Assembly (NCBI GenBank): GCA_001724025.1
Contig: MEDJ01000008.1
Coordinates: 21,685-85,684 of the forward strand
Direction of reading: 5' to 3'
Length of the DNA: 64,000 nt
From: Acidobacteria bacterium SCN 69-37
GTDB lineage: Bacteria; Acidobacteriota; Vicinamibacteria; Vicinamibacterales; SCN-69-37
The notes beneath the pieces are model-generated. The model was not told where the DNA came from. It made no database searches and worked only from the letters and a program-made list of their open reading frames with translations. Positions 36,951 to 45,469 of this stretch are shown here, piece by piece (the stretch's first letter is position 1; the number at the start of each line of letters is the position of its first letter). Position numbers and translations under genes: made by a program.

Positions 36951-37408
36951 CGGGCAATGAGGTCCGCGGGGAAGCCTCGCCGCAGGAGCTGCTGGAACAG
37001 CCGCCGGCGGTCGGCGGGCGCCAGGGGGCCGGGCCGGCGTCGGCGCGTGAGCTGCCGCTGGATGGCGGCCAGGTCGTCGTCGGGGGAGAGTTGCGCGAGC
37101 GCGTCGCGGATGACGCTGGCGGCGATACCGCGGCGTTCGAGTTCGCGGCGGATGCGGTGCGTGCCGCGTCCCTTGATCCGCGCAGCGGTTCTGACGTGCG
37201 CGAACGCCGTGCGACGGTCGTCGACGGCACCATCGGCGACCAGCGCCGTCACTATCGCTTCTACGTCGTCGGCCGCGTAGCCGCGCTCGGTCAGGCGCGT
37301 CGTGATCTCAGCGGCGGAGTAGTCGCGCCGCCCGAGCAGGCGCAGCGCGGCCAGCCGCGGCGACCCCTGCGGCGGGGCCTGGGCGTCGTCCGATCGGCGG
37401 CGTGTCAT
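36920..37408 (-). CDS. recX: Regulatory protein RecX
   Basis: Inhibitor or modulator of RecA filaments, made of three-helix repeats. 162 aa with RLAALRLLGRRDYSAAEITTRLTERGY in repeat 1, DDRRTAFAHVRTAARIKGRGTHRIRRELERRGI in repeat 2, and the third repeat ending ARALDVDPEEI. It starts 8 bp after pilT's stop. Its last codons lie in the third unit of the 77-bp tandem array, so the array has copied its C-terminal coding end. recA is not in the window. Confidence 0.9.
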   Translation of the reverse strand: MTRRRSDDAQAPPQGSPRLAALRLLGRRDYSAAEITTRLTERGYAADDVEAIVTALVADGAVDDRRTAFAHVRTAARIKGRGTHRIRRELERRGIAASVIRDALAQLSPDDDLAAIQRQLTRRRRPGPLAPADRRRLFQQLLRRGFPADLIARALDVDPEEI

Positions 37409-37416
37409 GCATCTGG

Positions 37417-38589
37417 TTATCTCACGAACCGGGGCTCGTCGGCGCCCATGCCGTTGGTCACCATGTTGGTGCCGGCGCCCGTGGTGATGCCGCGCAGCCG
37501 CATGCGGAACTCCTCCACGTTCGTGACCGACCCTTCGGCCTCGGCCACGCTGACGACACCGTCATGGCACAGCTTGAGAATCGCCTGGTCGAAGCTCTGC
37601 ATCCCGTATTCGGACGCGCCGGCCACGATGGCGTCCGGGATGAGCGAGGTCTTGTCGCGATCCTGGATGCAGTCCTTGATGTAGGGCGTCGAGACCAGTA
37701 CCTCGGCGGCCAGCACACGACGCTTGCCGTCGGCGGCCTGCAGCAGACGCTGCGAAACCGACGCCCGCAGCACGCCCGCGAGCTGATGGCGGATCTGATC
37801 CTGCTGGTGCGGCGGGAACACCGTGACGATGCGGTTGATCGTCTCGGGCGCATTGAGCGTGTGCAGCGTGGAGAAGACGAGGTGGCCCGTTTCGGCCGCG
37901 ACGAGCGCGGTCTCGATCGTCTCGGCGTCGCGCATCTCGCCAATCATGATGACGTCGGGGTCCTGGCGGAGGGCGGACCGCAGGCCCGTGGCGTACGACA
38001 GCGTGTCGGTGCGGATCTCGCGCTGCGTGACCGTGGCCATCTTGTTGCGGTGGACGAACTCGATCGGATCCTCGATGGTCAGCACGTGCGCCGGGCGCGT
38101 GCGGTTGATGACGTCGATCAGCGCGGCGAGGGTGGTGCTCTTGCCGCTGCCCGTGATGCCGGTGACCACCACGAGACCGCGTCGCAGTTCGGCGAGCTTG
38201 ATGACGGAGGCCGGCAGGCCGAGTTCTTCGATCGGCGGGATCCGATCCGGAATCAGGCGCATCGACACGCCGACGGTGCCGCGCTGCCGGAACACGCTGG
38301 CGCGGATGCGGACCGCCTCGGAGGCCTGCCACGCCACGTCGACCTCGAGCCGGCCCTCGGTCGCCGGCTCGTTGCTCCCGGCACTCACGCCGCGGCCCTG
38401 GCCGAGATAGATCCCGGGCGGCAGCAGCCGCTGGGCGATGGCTTCGAGATGGGCCGGGGTCAGGGCCGCCACCGATCCCCAGCGCTGGAGATCGCCGTTG
38501 ACGCGGACGAGCGGCGGGTGCCCGGCTCGCAGGTGGATGTCTGAGGCTTTGCTGTTCGCAGCAGCGCTGATGAGCTGGTCGAATGTCAT
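37417..38589 (-). CDS. pilT: Type IV pilus retraction ATPase PilT
   Basis: Hexameric ATPase driving pilus retraction and twitching. N-terminal PAS-like domain (FDQLISAAANSKASDIHLRAG), Walker A GITGSGKST, Asp box and His box (MIGEMRDAETIETALVAAETGHLVFSTLHT). 390 aa from the ATG at 38589, which gives the usual N-terminus; the track's 17 extra residues are unlikely. The C-terminal retraction motif region reads SEYGMQSFDQAIL rather than the common AIRNLIREG, which is further upstream as KDCIQDRD, a PilT2-like variation. No other pilus genes are nearby. Confidence 0.9.
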   Translation of the reverse strand: MTFDQLISAAANSKASDIHLRAGHPPLVRVNGDLQRWGSVAALTPAHLEAIAQRLLPPGIYLGQGRGVSAGSNEPATEGRLEVDVAWQASEAVRIRASVFRQRGTVGVSMRLIPDRIPPIEELGLPASVIKLAELRRGLVVVTGITGSGKSTTLAALIDVINRTRPAHVLTIEDPIEFVHRNKMATVTQREIRTDTLSYATGLRSALRQDPDVIMIGEMRDAETIETALVAAETGHLVFSTLHTLNAPETINRIVTVFPPHQQDQIRHQLAGVLRASVSQRLLQAADGKRRVLAAEVLVSTPYIKDCIQDRDKTSLIPDAIVAGASEYGMQSFDQAILKLCHDGVVSVAEAEGSVTNVEEFRMRLRGITTGAGTNMVTNGMGADEPRFVR

Positions 38590-38728
38590 GTCGAACGGGT
38601 CCCGGGCCGCACACGCGCGGCGAGACCCGTTCGACTGCAAGTTTCTTGCCTGCCTGTCAGACCTTCATTCCCGTGTTCACCGGAGTTCCGGGATCACTAT
38701 CCTGACGGTCGACCGACAAACTCGATGG

Positions 38729-39682
38729 TCAGCGGCCGGCCGGTGCGGCGTCGGCCGAGGGCACGAGCGGCAGCAGCCAGCCGTGCGCGTCGGGCACGAC
38801 CCCATTGACGTAGTCGAAGAAGGCCTGCTGCAGCCGCGTGGTGAGGGGCCCGCGGCGACCGGTGCCGATCTCGCTCTTGTCCACCGACCGGATTGGCGTG
38901 ACCTCGGCGGCCGTGCCCGTGAAGAACAGCTCGTCGGCGATGTAGAGCGCCTCGCGCGGGATGTCCTCCTCGCGGACCTCGATGCCGAGGTCACGGGCCA
39001 GCGTGATGACGCTGTCGCGCGTGATGCCCGACAGGCCGGCGGTGGCCAGCGGCGGCGTGATGAGCACGCCGTTGCGGACCAGGAACAGGTTCTGCCCGCT
39101 GCCCTCGCTCACCTTGCCGAACGAGTCGAGCGCGATGGCTTCGCTGTAGCCGTTCAGCAGCGCTTCCATCTTGATCAGCTGCGAGTTGGCGTAGTTGGCG
39201 GCCGACTTCGCCATGGCCGGGAACGTGTTGGGGGCGGCACGCGACCACGAGCTGACGCACACGTCGGCGCCGCGCTCGAGCGCCTCGGGACCGAGGTACG
39301 CGCCCCACTCCCAGACGAGGATGGCGCAGTCGACGGGGCAGTTCAGCGGGTTGACGCCCAGTTCGTTGTAGCCGCGATAGACGATGGGACGGATGTAGCA
39401 GGCCTCGAGGTTGTTCGCCTTGACGGTGTCGACCACCGCCTGGGTGATCTGCTCGAGGCTGAGCGGATACTGCATCCGGTAGATCTTTGCCGAGTCGTAC
39501 AGCCGGCGCATGTGCGCGTCGAGCCGGAAGAAGACCGATCCCTTCGGGGTCTTGTAACAGCGCGCGCCCTCGAAGACCGCCGATCCGTAGTGGAGGACGT
39601 GCGACGCCACGTGGACATTGGCCTGCGACCATTCCACGATCCGTCCGTTCATCCACACCTTGCCGGTGCCACTGAAGGCCAT
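38729..39682 (-). CDS. ilvE: Branched-chain amino acid aminotransferase
   Basis: PLP-dependent class IV transaminase for Leu, Ile and Val. 317 aa with [18 protein letters not shown], the PLP-lysine region [39 protein letters not shown] and [16 protein letters not shown]. Good Shine-Dalgarno (CAGGAG) before the ATG, and a -10-like TAAAAT near 39738-39743. Stands alone between pilT and the kinase. Confidence 0.95.
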   Translation of the reverse strand: MAFSGTGKVWMNGRIVEWSQANVHVASHVLHYGSAVFEGARCYKTPKGSVFFRLDAHMRRLYDSAKIYRMQYPLSLEQITQAVVDTVKANNLEACYIRPIVYRGYNELGVNPLNCPVDCAILVWEWGAYLGPEALERGADVCVSSWSRAAPNTFPAMAKSAANYANSQLIKMEALLNGYSEAIALDSFGKVSEGSGQNLFLVRNGVLITPPLATAGLSGITRDSVITLARDLGIEVREEDIPREALYIADELFFTGTAAEVTPIRSVDKSEIGTGRRGPLTTRLQQAFFDYVNGVVPDAHGWLLPLVPSADAAPAGR

Positions 39683-39750
39683 GAATACTCCTGAAACGAG
39701 GTGAACCGCGCGACAGCGCGTCGGGCGGGGGTCTTCGATTTTACTACGCC

Positions 39751-40770
39751 CTACTGGCTTTCACCACAGAACGGGCAGCGTCCTGCGCGCGACGGCAGCG
39801 GCTTCCGGCAGTGCCAGCAGAAGCGATTCGCCACGGCGCTGCCGGCCGGGGCGCGCACCGGCGTGGGGCGCGGCGTCTCGATCGCCCGCGGCGTGCCGCG
39901 CACGGGCGTGTGACGACGGACCGATGCGGCAGGCGTCGGGACAGTCGCCGGCGTCGTCGGGCGGCGGACGAGATCGTGCCGGGCAGCCAGGATGTCGTCG
40001 AGGATCGCCTCGGCGTGCTGGTAGCGCTGGTCCACGTCGTGGTGCAGCGCCTTCAGGATCACGTGGTCGATCGACGCCGGGATCGCCGGGTTGATCAGGC
40101 GCGCCGAGTGCACAAGTTCACCGGTGCGCAGCTTGTCGAGATCGCTCGGCGCCGGCATGTCGTACGGCAGCTGCCCGGTGAGCATCTGGTATATCGTCAC
40201 ACCCACCGAGTAGAGATCCGATCCGAACACCGCGCGGCCGTCGAACTGCTCGGGCGCCATATACGGCGGGCTGCCGATGACGGTGGTGCCGTGCGCGGCC
40301 AGTTCGAGGAAGCGCGACGTGCCGAAGTCGCCGACCTTAAGCAGGCCGCGCTCGGTCACGAAGATGTTGGCCGGGCGCAGATCCCTGTGGATGACGTTCT
40401 GCTTGTGCGCGTGATCGACGGCGTTGACGATCTGACACGTGTAGTCGAGCGCCTGCGTCAGGTCGAGCGGTCCGCGCTCGAGAATGATCGTCTCGAGCGT
40501 CTCGCCGGGGACGTACTCCATCACGATGAAGAACACGCCGTCCTGTTTCTCGGCGGTGATGACCGTGACGATGTTCGGGTGATTGAGCGCAGCGAGCAGG
40601 CGCGGTTCGCGGAGCAGTTCGCCGAAGTCGAGCGTCTGACGGTGCGGAACCTTGATGGCGACGCGCTTGTCGATCCACGTATCCTCGGCCAGATACACGG
40701 TACCGAACCCGCCGCTGCCGAGCGGCTCGAGAATCCGGTACTTGCCGAGCGCCTGTCCGCGAAAGACCAT
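39751..40770 (-). CDS. Serine/threonine protein kinase with C-terminal zinc ribbon
   Basis: Hanks-type kinase, 339 aa, without a transmembrane helix. Gly loop [13 protein letters not shown], Lys in KRVAIKVPH, catalytic loop [16 protein letters not shown] in VGDFGTSR, and YMAPEQ. After a Pro/Thr/Arg-rich linker (about residues 260-310), it ends with a four-Cys zinc ribbon (CWHCRKPL and CPFCGESQ). Soluble and zinc-ended, so it probably senses or docks something inside the cell. It is transcribed divergently from rsmE, the starts being only 25 bp apart. Confidence 0.92.
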   Translation of the reverse strand: MVFRGQALGKYRILEPLGSGGFGTVYLAEDTWIDKRVAIKVPHRQTLDFGELLREPRLLAALNHPNIVTVITAEKQDGVFFIVMEYVPGETLETIILERGPLDLTQALDYTCQIVNAVDHAHKQNVIHRDLRPANIFVTERGLLKVGDFGTSRFLELAAHGTTVIGSPPYMAPEQFDGRAVFGSDLYSVGVTIYQMLTGQLPYDMPAPSDLDKLRTGELVHSARLINPAIPASIDHVILKALHHDVDQRYQHAEAILDDILAARHDLVRRPTTPATVPTPAASVRRHTPVRGTPRAIETPRPTPVRAPAGSAVANRFCWHCRKPLPSRAGRCPFCGESQ

Positions 40771-40780
40771 CCCGGTGGAG

Positions 40781-40788
40781 AGTATAAC
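40781..40788. promoter_or_regulatory. Symmetric -10 region serving both the kinase gene and rsmE
   Basis: AGTATAAC reads TATAAC on the plus strand (7 nt before the rsmE GTG) and TATACT on the minus strand (10 nt before the kinase ATG). One palindromic TATA thus can open for both divergent genes. With 25 bp between start codons no other promoter site fits outside coding sequence. Confidence 0.5.
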
Positions 40789-40795
40789 GGTAGCC

Positions 40796-41527
40796 GTGAA
40801 GACACATCGCTGCCACGTGCCCGGTGCCTCGGGCCCACGCGTCGTCCTGCCGGCCGTCGAAGCCCATCATGTCCGTCACGTGCTGCGGATGGCAGCAGGC
40901 GACGCGATCGGCGTCTTCGACGGTGCCGGCCGCGAGTGGCATGCGCGGATCCATCGCCTGGATCGGCACGTGGTCGAAGTGGACCTGCTGGACGCCGTCA
41001 CGCCGGTGGCCGAGCCATCGCTCGCCGTCACGCTCGCGATCGGGTACCTGAAGGGCGATCAGATGAGCACCGTCGTGCGCGATGCCACGGCGCTCGGCGT
41101 GGCGCGCATCGTCCTGCTGGCCACGAGTCACGTGGCCGTACCCGCCGCCGCACGACAGGGAAGCGTGGTCGACAGGCTCACGCGCATCGCCGCGTCGTCG
41201 TCCGCCCAGTGCGGCCGCGCTGTCGTGCCGGAGATCGACGGGGTGACGCCGCTCGACGCGCTGCTCGACGATGCGCGCTGGCCGGGAACGCGGGTGGTCT
41301 GTGTCGAGCCCGCACTCGCCGGCGCGGCCGAGGGGCTGGTGCCGTGGCCGGGCGGAGGCGATCGCGTGACGCTGTTCGTCGGGCCGGAAGGCGGCTGGTC
41401 AACAGACGAGCTCGCGCGATTCCGCGCGGCGGGAGCATTCGCGCTCTCGCTCGGTCCCCGCACGCTCCGCGCGGAACTGGCGCCGACGGTGGCGCTGGCA
41501 AGACTCGGTGATGTCCCCCGGGGCTGA
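40796..41527 (+). CDS. rsmE: 16S rRNA (uracil-1498-N3)-methyltransferase RsmE
   Basis: SPOUT-class methyltransferase of 16S U1498. N-terminal PUA-like domain (LPAVEAHHVRHVLRM AAGDAI), then KGDQMSTVVRDATALGVARI, SSAQCGRA, and the knot motif FVGPEGGWSTDEL with SLGPRTLRAELAPTVAL. 243 aa. The GTG at 40796 is the natural start; the track start at 40652 lies in the opposite kinase gene. The final residues DVPRG and the TGA come from a palindromic repeat (CCCCGGGGCTGAAGCCCCGG). Confidence 0.92.
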   Translation: MKTHRCHVPGASGPRVVLPAVEAHHVRHVLRMAAGDAIGVFDGAGREWHARIHRLDRHVVEVDLLDAVTPVAEPSLAVTLAIGYLKGDQMSTVVRDATALGVARIVLLATSHVAVPAAARQGSVVDRLTRIAASSSAQCGRAVVPEIDGVTPLDALLDDARWPGTRVVCVEPALAGAAEGLVPWPGGGDRVTLFVGPEGGWSTDELARFRAAGAFALSLGPRTLRAELAPTVALARLGDVPRG

Positions 41528-41745
41528 AGCCCCGGGGCTCCGAAGAACGATGGTCGGTCGCCGACAGTCGGAGCCCTGGGGCTTCAGCCCCAGGGAGATC
41601 ACGCGTCGGCTGCGCCGATGTCGTGGCCCTCGCCGTTGGATCCCGGGGCTCCGAAGAACAATGGTCGGTCGCCGATTGTCGGAGCCCTGGGGCTTCAGCC
41701 CCAGGGGAACCAGCCCCAGGGGAACCAGCCGGTAGCCGCTGCAGA
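41513..41745. repeat. Cluster of palindromic repeats between rsmE and prmA, with a 111-bp direct duplication
   Basis: Three palindrome cores (CCCCGGGGCTGAAGCCCCGG at about 41516, CCCTGGGGCTTCAGCCCC at about 41574 and again at about 41685). A segment GGGGCTCCGAAGAAC-ATGGTCGGTCGCCGA... occurs twice, 111 bp apart. At the right edge AGGGGAACCAGCCCC is duplicated. The cluster fills the convergent gap between rsmE and prmA and may stop transcription from both sides. Confidence 0.85.
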
Positions 41746-41750
41746 ACGCG

Positions 41751-42638
41751 CTACCGTCCGAACGCGATGGCCATCCACGTGTCCTCTTCGCCCTGCTCGA
41801 TCGGTGTGAAACCGACAGCACCGAACGCGGCCGCGACGTCGTCACGCTCGTGCGTCTGGAAGCCGCTGGTGATGAGCAGACCGCCCGAGGCCACGGTGGC
41901 CGCCACGGCCGCGGCGTGCCGTTGCAGCATCGCGCCCGTGATGTTCGCGAAAACCCGATCGAACCCCGCTGGGGAATCGTGGCGCGCCAGCAGCGGGGCC
42001 GCGCCCTGCGTGATGTCGGCGACGTCGAGCACGACCTCGTCCACCTGGTTGAGCTCGACGTTCTCGGCCGCTGACGTCAGCGCGTCGCGGTCCACATCCA
42101 CCGCTACCACACGCCGTGCGCCCAGTCGACGCGCGGCAATCGCGAGCACGGCCGATCCCGTGCCGATATCGAGCACGTCGGCATCCGTACACCCGCGCTG
42201 CTGCAGCAGCCGGAGGCATAGACGGGTGGACTGGTGATGCCCGGTGCCGAAGCCCATCGACGGCTGAATCACGAGCAGCCACGCGGGATCCGGATCGTCC
42301 GCGCCGTCGTCGGCCATCGTGCGCGCCTCGTCCACGGCCCACGGGGGCGAGACGACGAAGCGGCCGACGCGCACGGGGCGCAGCGACGCCTGGCTGCGCT
42401 CGGCCCAGTCCTCGTCGGGAACGGCTTCGGCCGTGATGGTGGCGGCAGGGAAGGCCGCCTGCACGATCGGACGTGCCGCGTCGCGCGCCTCGTCCGACTC
42501 GAAGAACACGCGCATGCCCATCGCGTGCTCTTCAGCCGCGATCGGGCCGCAGTCGTCGACCGCGGCCAGGACGAACGCGCTCCGGTCGTCGTCAGCCGCG
42601 TCGGTGAAGGTGATGTCGAGAGCGGGGTAGGTGCGCAC
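41751..42638 (-). CDS. prmA: Ribosomal protein L11 methyltransferase PrmA
   Basis: SAM-dependent trimethylation of L11. The substrate-binding N-domain is followed by the PrmA motif (VIQPSMGFGTGHHQSTRLCL), the SAM site VLDIGTGSAVLAIAARRLGA, and FANITGAMLQRHAA, where the family has N-I/L-L. 295 aa. It lies 6 bp downstream of dnaJ in the heat-shock operon, a common placement. Confidence 0.92.
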   Translation of the reverse strand: MRTYPALDITFTDAADDDRSAFVLAAVDDCGPIAAEEHAMGMRVFFESDEARDAARPIVQAAFPAATITAEAVPDEDWAERSQASLRPVRVGRFVVSPPWAVDEARTMADDGADDPDPAWLLVIQPSMGFGTGHHQSTRLCLRLLQQRGCTDADVLDIGTGSAVLAIAARRLGARRVVAVDVDRDALTSAAENVELNQVDEVVLDVADITQGAAPLLARHDSPAGFDRVFANITGAMLQRHAAAVAATVASGGLLITSGFQTHERDDVAAAFGAVGFTPIEQGEEDTWMAIAFGR

Positions 42639-42644
42639 CGACGG

Positions 42645-43772
42645 TCAGCCGAACAGATCCTTGACCTTCTCGAAGAACGGCTTGTCGCTCGTGTCGTCGA
42701 CTGACGACGGTTCCAGCTTGTCGACCGTGATGGTGCGACCGAACTGCTCGATGGCCTTCTTCTGATCCTTCGTCAGGCGCTTCGGGACGTCGATCACCAG
42801 CCGCACGTGGAAGGCGCCGCGGCCGCGGCCGCTCACGTTCGGCATGCCCTTGCCCTTGAACGTCTTGACCGTACCGCTGGGCGTGCCGCCCGAAACGTCG
42901 ACCGACAGCGGACCGCCGGGGCCGTCGACCTCGAACTGGCCGCCGAGCGCCATTACGTGGAAGGGGACCGGCACCTCGATGTGCAGGTCGTCTTCCTCGC
43001 GATGGAACGCCTGGTGCGGCGGCACGTGGATGACGACGTAGAGATCGCCGCTGGGGCCGCCGAGCGCGCCATGTTCGCCCTCGCCGTGCAGGCGCAGGCG
43101 CTGGCCGTCGGCAATGCCGGCGGGAATCTTCACGGTGACGCGGCGGTCCTGCGTGGTGCGTCCGGCACCGCGGCAGGTCTGGCAGGGGTGGCGCACGATC
43201 CGGCCGGTGCCCGAGCACTGGCTGCAGGGGCGCGAGACGATCAGGAAGCCCTGCTGGAAGCGGAGCTGGCCGGCGCCGCGGCACTGCGGGCAGATGTCGG
43301 GCAGTTCGCCGTTGGCCGAGCGCGTGCCGTTGCACGCCGTGCAGGTTTCCTCGCGCGGGATCTGGATTGTTTTCTCGCTGCCGCTGTACGACTCGTCGAA
43401 CGAGATCTCGAGGTCGTATCGCAGGTCCGAGCCGCGCATCGGTCCCTGGCGGCGCGACCCGCCGCCGAAACCGAAGAAGTCGCCGAGGATGTCGGAAAAG
43501 TCCGCGAAGATGTCCGCGTTGAAACCGCCGCCCGGACCGCCCTGGTTCGAGACGCCCGCGTGACCGAACCGATCGTAGCGCGCGCGCTTTTCCGCATCGC
43601 CGAGCACGGCATAGGCCTCGGCCGCCTCCTTGAACCGCGTCTCGGCCTCGGTGTCGCCCGGGTTGCGGTCGGGGTGGTACTTGAGTGCCAGCTTGCGGTA
43701 CGCGCTCTTGATCTCGGTCTCGCCTGCGTCGCGCGAGACGCTGAGGACTTCGTAGTAGTCGAGCTGGGTCAC
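42645..43772 (-). CDS. dnaJ: Chaperone DnaJ
   Basis: Hsp40 co-chaperone of DnaK. J-domain with HPD (KLALKYHPDRNPGD), Gly-rich region (NQGGPGGGFNADIF), four zinc-finger CxxCxGxG-type repeats (CTACNGTR, CPQCRGAG, CSQCSGTG, CQTCRGAG) and C-terminal peptide-binding domain; 375 aa. Its start overlaps the grpE stop by 4 nt. dnaK, usually between grpE and dnaJ, is missing here. Confidence 0.95.
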   Translation of the reverse strand: MTQLDYYEVLSVSRDAGETEIKSAYRKLALKYHPDRNPGDTEAETRFKEAAEAYAVLGDAEKRARYDRFGHAGVSNQGGPGGGFNADIFADFSDILGDFFGFGGGSRRQGPMRGSDLRYDLEISFDESYSGSEKTIQIPREETCTACNGTRSANGELPDICPQCRGAGQLRFQQGFLIVSRPCSQCSGTGRIVRHPCQTCRGAGRTTQDRRVTVKIPAGIADGQRLRLHGEGEHGALGGPSGDLYVVIHVPPHQAFHREEDDLHIEVPVPFHVMALGGQFEVDGPGGPLSVDVSGGTPSGTVKTFKGKGMPNVSGRGRGAFHVRLVIDVPKRLTKDQKKAIEQFGRTITVDKLEPSSVDDTSDKPFFEKVKDLFG

Positions 43773-44284
43773 GATTGCGCCACTTTCACCATCGCGGCAC
43801 GCAGCAGCCGCTGGCCCATGCGGTATCCGCGGCGGATCTCGCTCGTGATCTGTCCCTCGGTCAGGCCGTCGGTCACCGGCTCGGTTGCGAGAGCCTCGTG
43901 CCAGACCGGATCGAACGTCTCGCCCACGGCCGGAATGGCTTCCACGCCGCGGCGCTGGAGCGTGTCGAGGAACTGCCGGCGCACCATGTCGACGCCATCG
44001 CGCAGCGCCGTCAGCCGCGGGTCGTCGTCGACACCGCCCGCCGAGGCTTCGAGCGCGCGATCGAGATTGTCGACAACGGGCAGCAGATCCTTCACCAGGT
44101 CCGCGGCGGCGTATTCCGCCTGGTCCCGCCGTTCGCGCTCGGTGCGCTTGCGGTAGTTGTCGAAGTCGGCGCTGGTCCGCAGCAGGCGGTCGCGCAGGTC
44201 GTCGCGCTCCTGGCGCAGGGCGTCGGGTGACGGCGCGGGGGTGCCCGCGCCCGAATCGGGATTCGGGATGGTCTCGCTGGACAT
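43769..44284 (-). CDS. grpE: Nucleotide exchange factor GrpE
   Basis: Releases ADP from DnaK. 171 aa: acidic N-tail, long helix (LRQERDDLRDRLLRTSADFDNYRKRTERE) and the beta domain (VGETFDPVWHEALATEPV, EIRRGYRMGQRLLRAAMVKV). Begins 7 bp after hrcA and overlaps dnaJ. Confidence 0.94.
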   Translation of the reverse strand: MSSETIPNPDSGAGTPAPSPDALRQERDDLRDRLLRTSADFDNYRKRTERERRDQAEYAAADLVKDLLPVVDNLDRALEASAGGVDDDPRLTALRDGVDMVRRQFLDTLQRRGVEAIPAVGETFDPVWHEALATEPVTDGLTEGQITSEIRRGYRMGQRLLRAAMVKVAQS

Positions 44285-44291
44285 GATGGGG

Positions 44292-45326
44292 CTATTGACC
44301 TTCGAAGAGTCGTGCGACGGTGTGCGAGACGCCGTCGACGACGGAAATGGCCCGCTGGTAGCGCATGCGCGTCGGGCCGATGATGCCGATGGTGCTCAGT
44401 CGATCGCCGTCCTGGAACGTCGACAGGACGACACTGAACGGCCGCAGTTCGGGAGACCCGCTTTCTTCGCCGATGAGCACCGTCAGCCCCGGGGTCTCGA
44501 GCGACCGCGTCAGCAGTTCGACGAGCCGGTGCTTCTCCTCGATCATCCGGAGCAGCACGCGCAGCGTTTCGAGCGCTTCCTGCCGCCCGTCGGTCTCGCT
44601 GCGCAGTTCCTCCACGAGGAACGACGTGCCCTGGACGTGCAGCGTCTCTTCCGGCGCCACCTCGTGCAGGCCGCTCTGCGCGAGCACGAGCGCGCGGCGC
44701 ATGAGCGCGTCGTAGAGTTGCCGCTCCTCGCGCAGCCGCGTCACGATGGCCGTCCGCGCTTCGTCCAGGGTCAGACCGGCCAGTTCGGCATTGACGTAGT
44801 TGGCGGCCTGCTGGAGCGTCGTGGCGTCGTACCGCTCGGCGGTTTCGATGGCCCTGTGCGTCACCTGGCCGCCCGTGGCCACGATGATGACCAGCACGCG
44901 GCAGCCGTCGAGCCCGACGAAGTCGATGTGCTTGAGGCGCAGCGATGAACTCGCCGGCGCCAGGGCGAAGCCGACCTGGTGCGACGCACGCGACAGTTCC
45001 TGCGAGGCGTGCGCGAGCAGGTCGCCAACGGTGGCCGAGCGCCGCAGCCGGGCCTCGAGGTCGCGCACCGGCCGGGGCGGCCGGCGCGATTCGAGCAGTT
45101 CATCGACGTACTGCCGGTAGCCGTGATCGGTCGGGATGCGGCCCGACGAGGTGTGCGGCTGGCGCACGAGTCCCTGATCTTCGAGCCGGGCCAGGATGTT
45201 GCGAACCGTGGCCGACGACAGCCCCAGCGCGCTGTTCTCGGCCAGCCACGCCGACGACACAGGTTCTCCCTGTTCGATGTACTCGGCGACGAGGCTGGCC
45301 AGAATCCGGTGGTGGCGGTCGGTCAT
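44292..45326 (-). CDS. hrcA: Heat-inducible transcription repressor HrcA
   Basis: Repressor that binds CIRCE operators and is released on heat shock. Winged-helix N-terminus (ILASLVAEYIEQGEPVSS, LGLSSATVRNILARLEDQGLVRQPHTSSGRIPTDHGYR) and a GAF-like C-domain (VLIGEESGSPELRPFSVV, GIIGPTRMRYQRAISVVD). I place the start at the ATG at 45326 (MTDRHHRIL), not the track's 45344, because the latter ATG overlaps the CIRCE-like operator. 344 aa. First gene of hrcA-grpE-dnaJ-prmA. Confidence 0.93.
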   Translation of the reverse strand: MTDRHHRILASLVAEYIEQGEPVSSAWLAENSALGLSSATVRNILARLEDQGLVRQPHTSSGRIPTDHGYRQYVDELLESRRPPRPVRDLEARLRRSATVGDLLAHASQELSRASHQVGFALAPASSSLRLKHIDFVGLDGCRVLVIIVATGGQVTHRAIETAERYDATTLQQAANYVNAELAGLTLDEARTAIVTRLREERQLYDALMRRALVLAQSGLHEVAPEETLHVQGTSFLVEELRSETDGRQEALETLRVLLRMIEEKHRLVELLTRSLETPGLTVLIGEESGSPELRPFSVVLSTFQDGDRLSTIGIIGPTRMRYQRAISVVDGVSHTVARLFEGQ

Positions 45327-45332
45327 GGTCGA

Positions 45333-45361
45333 GTTAGCAGTCATGATTGGTGACTGCTAAC
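45333..45361 (-). promoter_or_regulatory. CIRCE-like operator of the hrcA operon
   Basis: Perfect inverted repeat GTTAGCAGTC-N9-GACTGCTAAC, ending 7 nt before the hrcA ATG. The classical CIRCE is TTAGCACTC-N9-GAGTGCTAA; here one symmetric pair is changed (C to G and G to C) while the 9-nt spacer is exact. The position directly downstream of a TATACT box fits repression by HrcA. Confidence 0.85.
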
Positions 45362-45365
45362 GAGC

Positions 45366-45371
45366 AGTATA
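45366..45371 (-). promoter_or_regulatory. Candidate -10 box of the hrcA operon
   Basis: TATACT on the minus strand directly upstream of the CIRCE-like repeat, so the transcript would start inside the operator. The -35 region is GC-rich and weak. Confidence 0.5.
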
Positions 45372-45422
45372 ACAAATATCGGCGGACGCCCCGGCGTCCC
45401 CGGTCCGAACGGAAACGGGCAG

Positions 45423-45450
45423 TCGGAGCCCTGGGGCTTCCGCCCCGGGG
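45423..45450. repeat. Palindromic dispersed repeat between the PBP gene and hrcA
   Basis: CGGAGCCCTGGGGCTTCCGC with CCCCGGGG, a slightly altered copy of the family core. Lies between the penicillin-binding-protein stop and the hrcA promoter. Confidence 0.7.
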
Positions 45451-45469
45451 CACAGCGCGCGGGGGGCCG

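Noticed and set aside
33949-36960. 1003-aa plus-strand ORF
   Set aside because: Antisense shadow of alaS.
45327-45344. Upstream start codon of hrcA
   Set aside because: This ATG is inside the CIRCE-like operator; the ATG at 45326 gives the canonical N-terminus.
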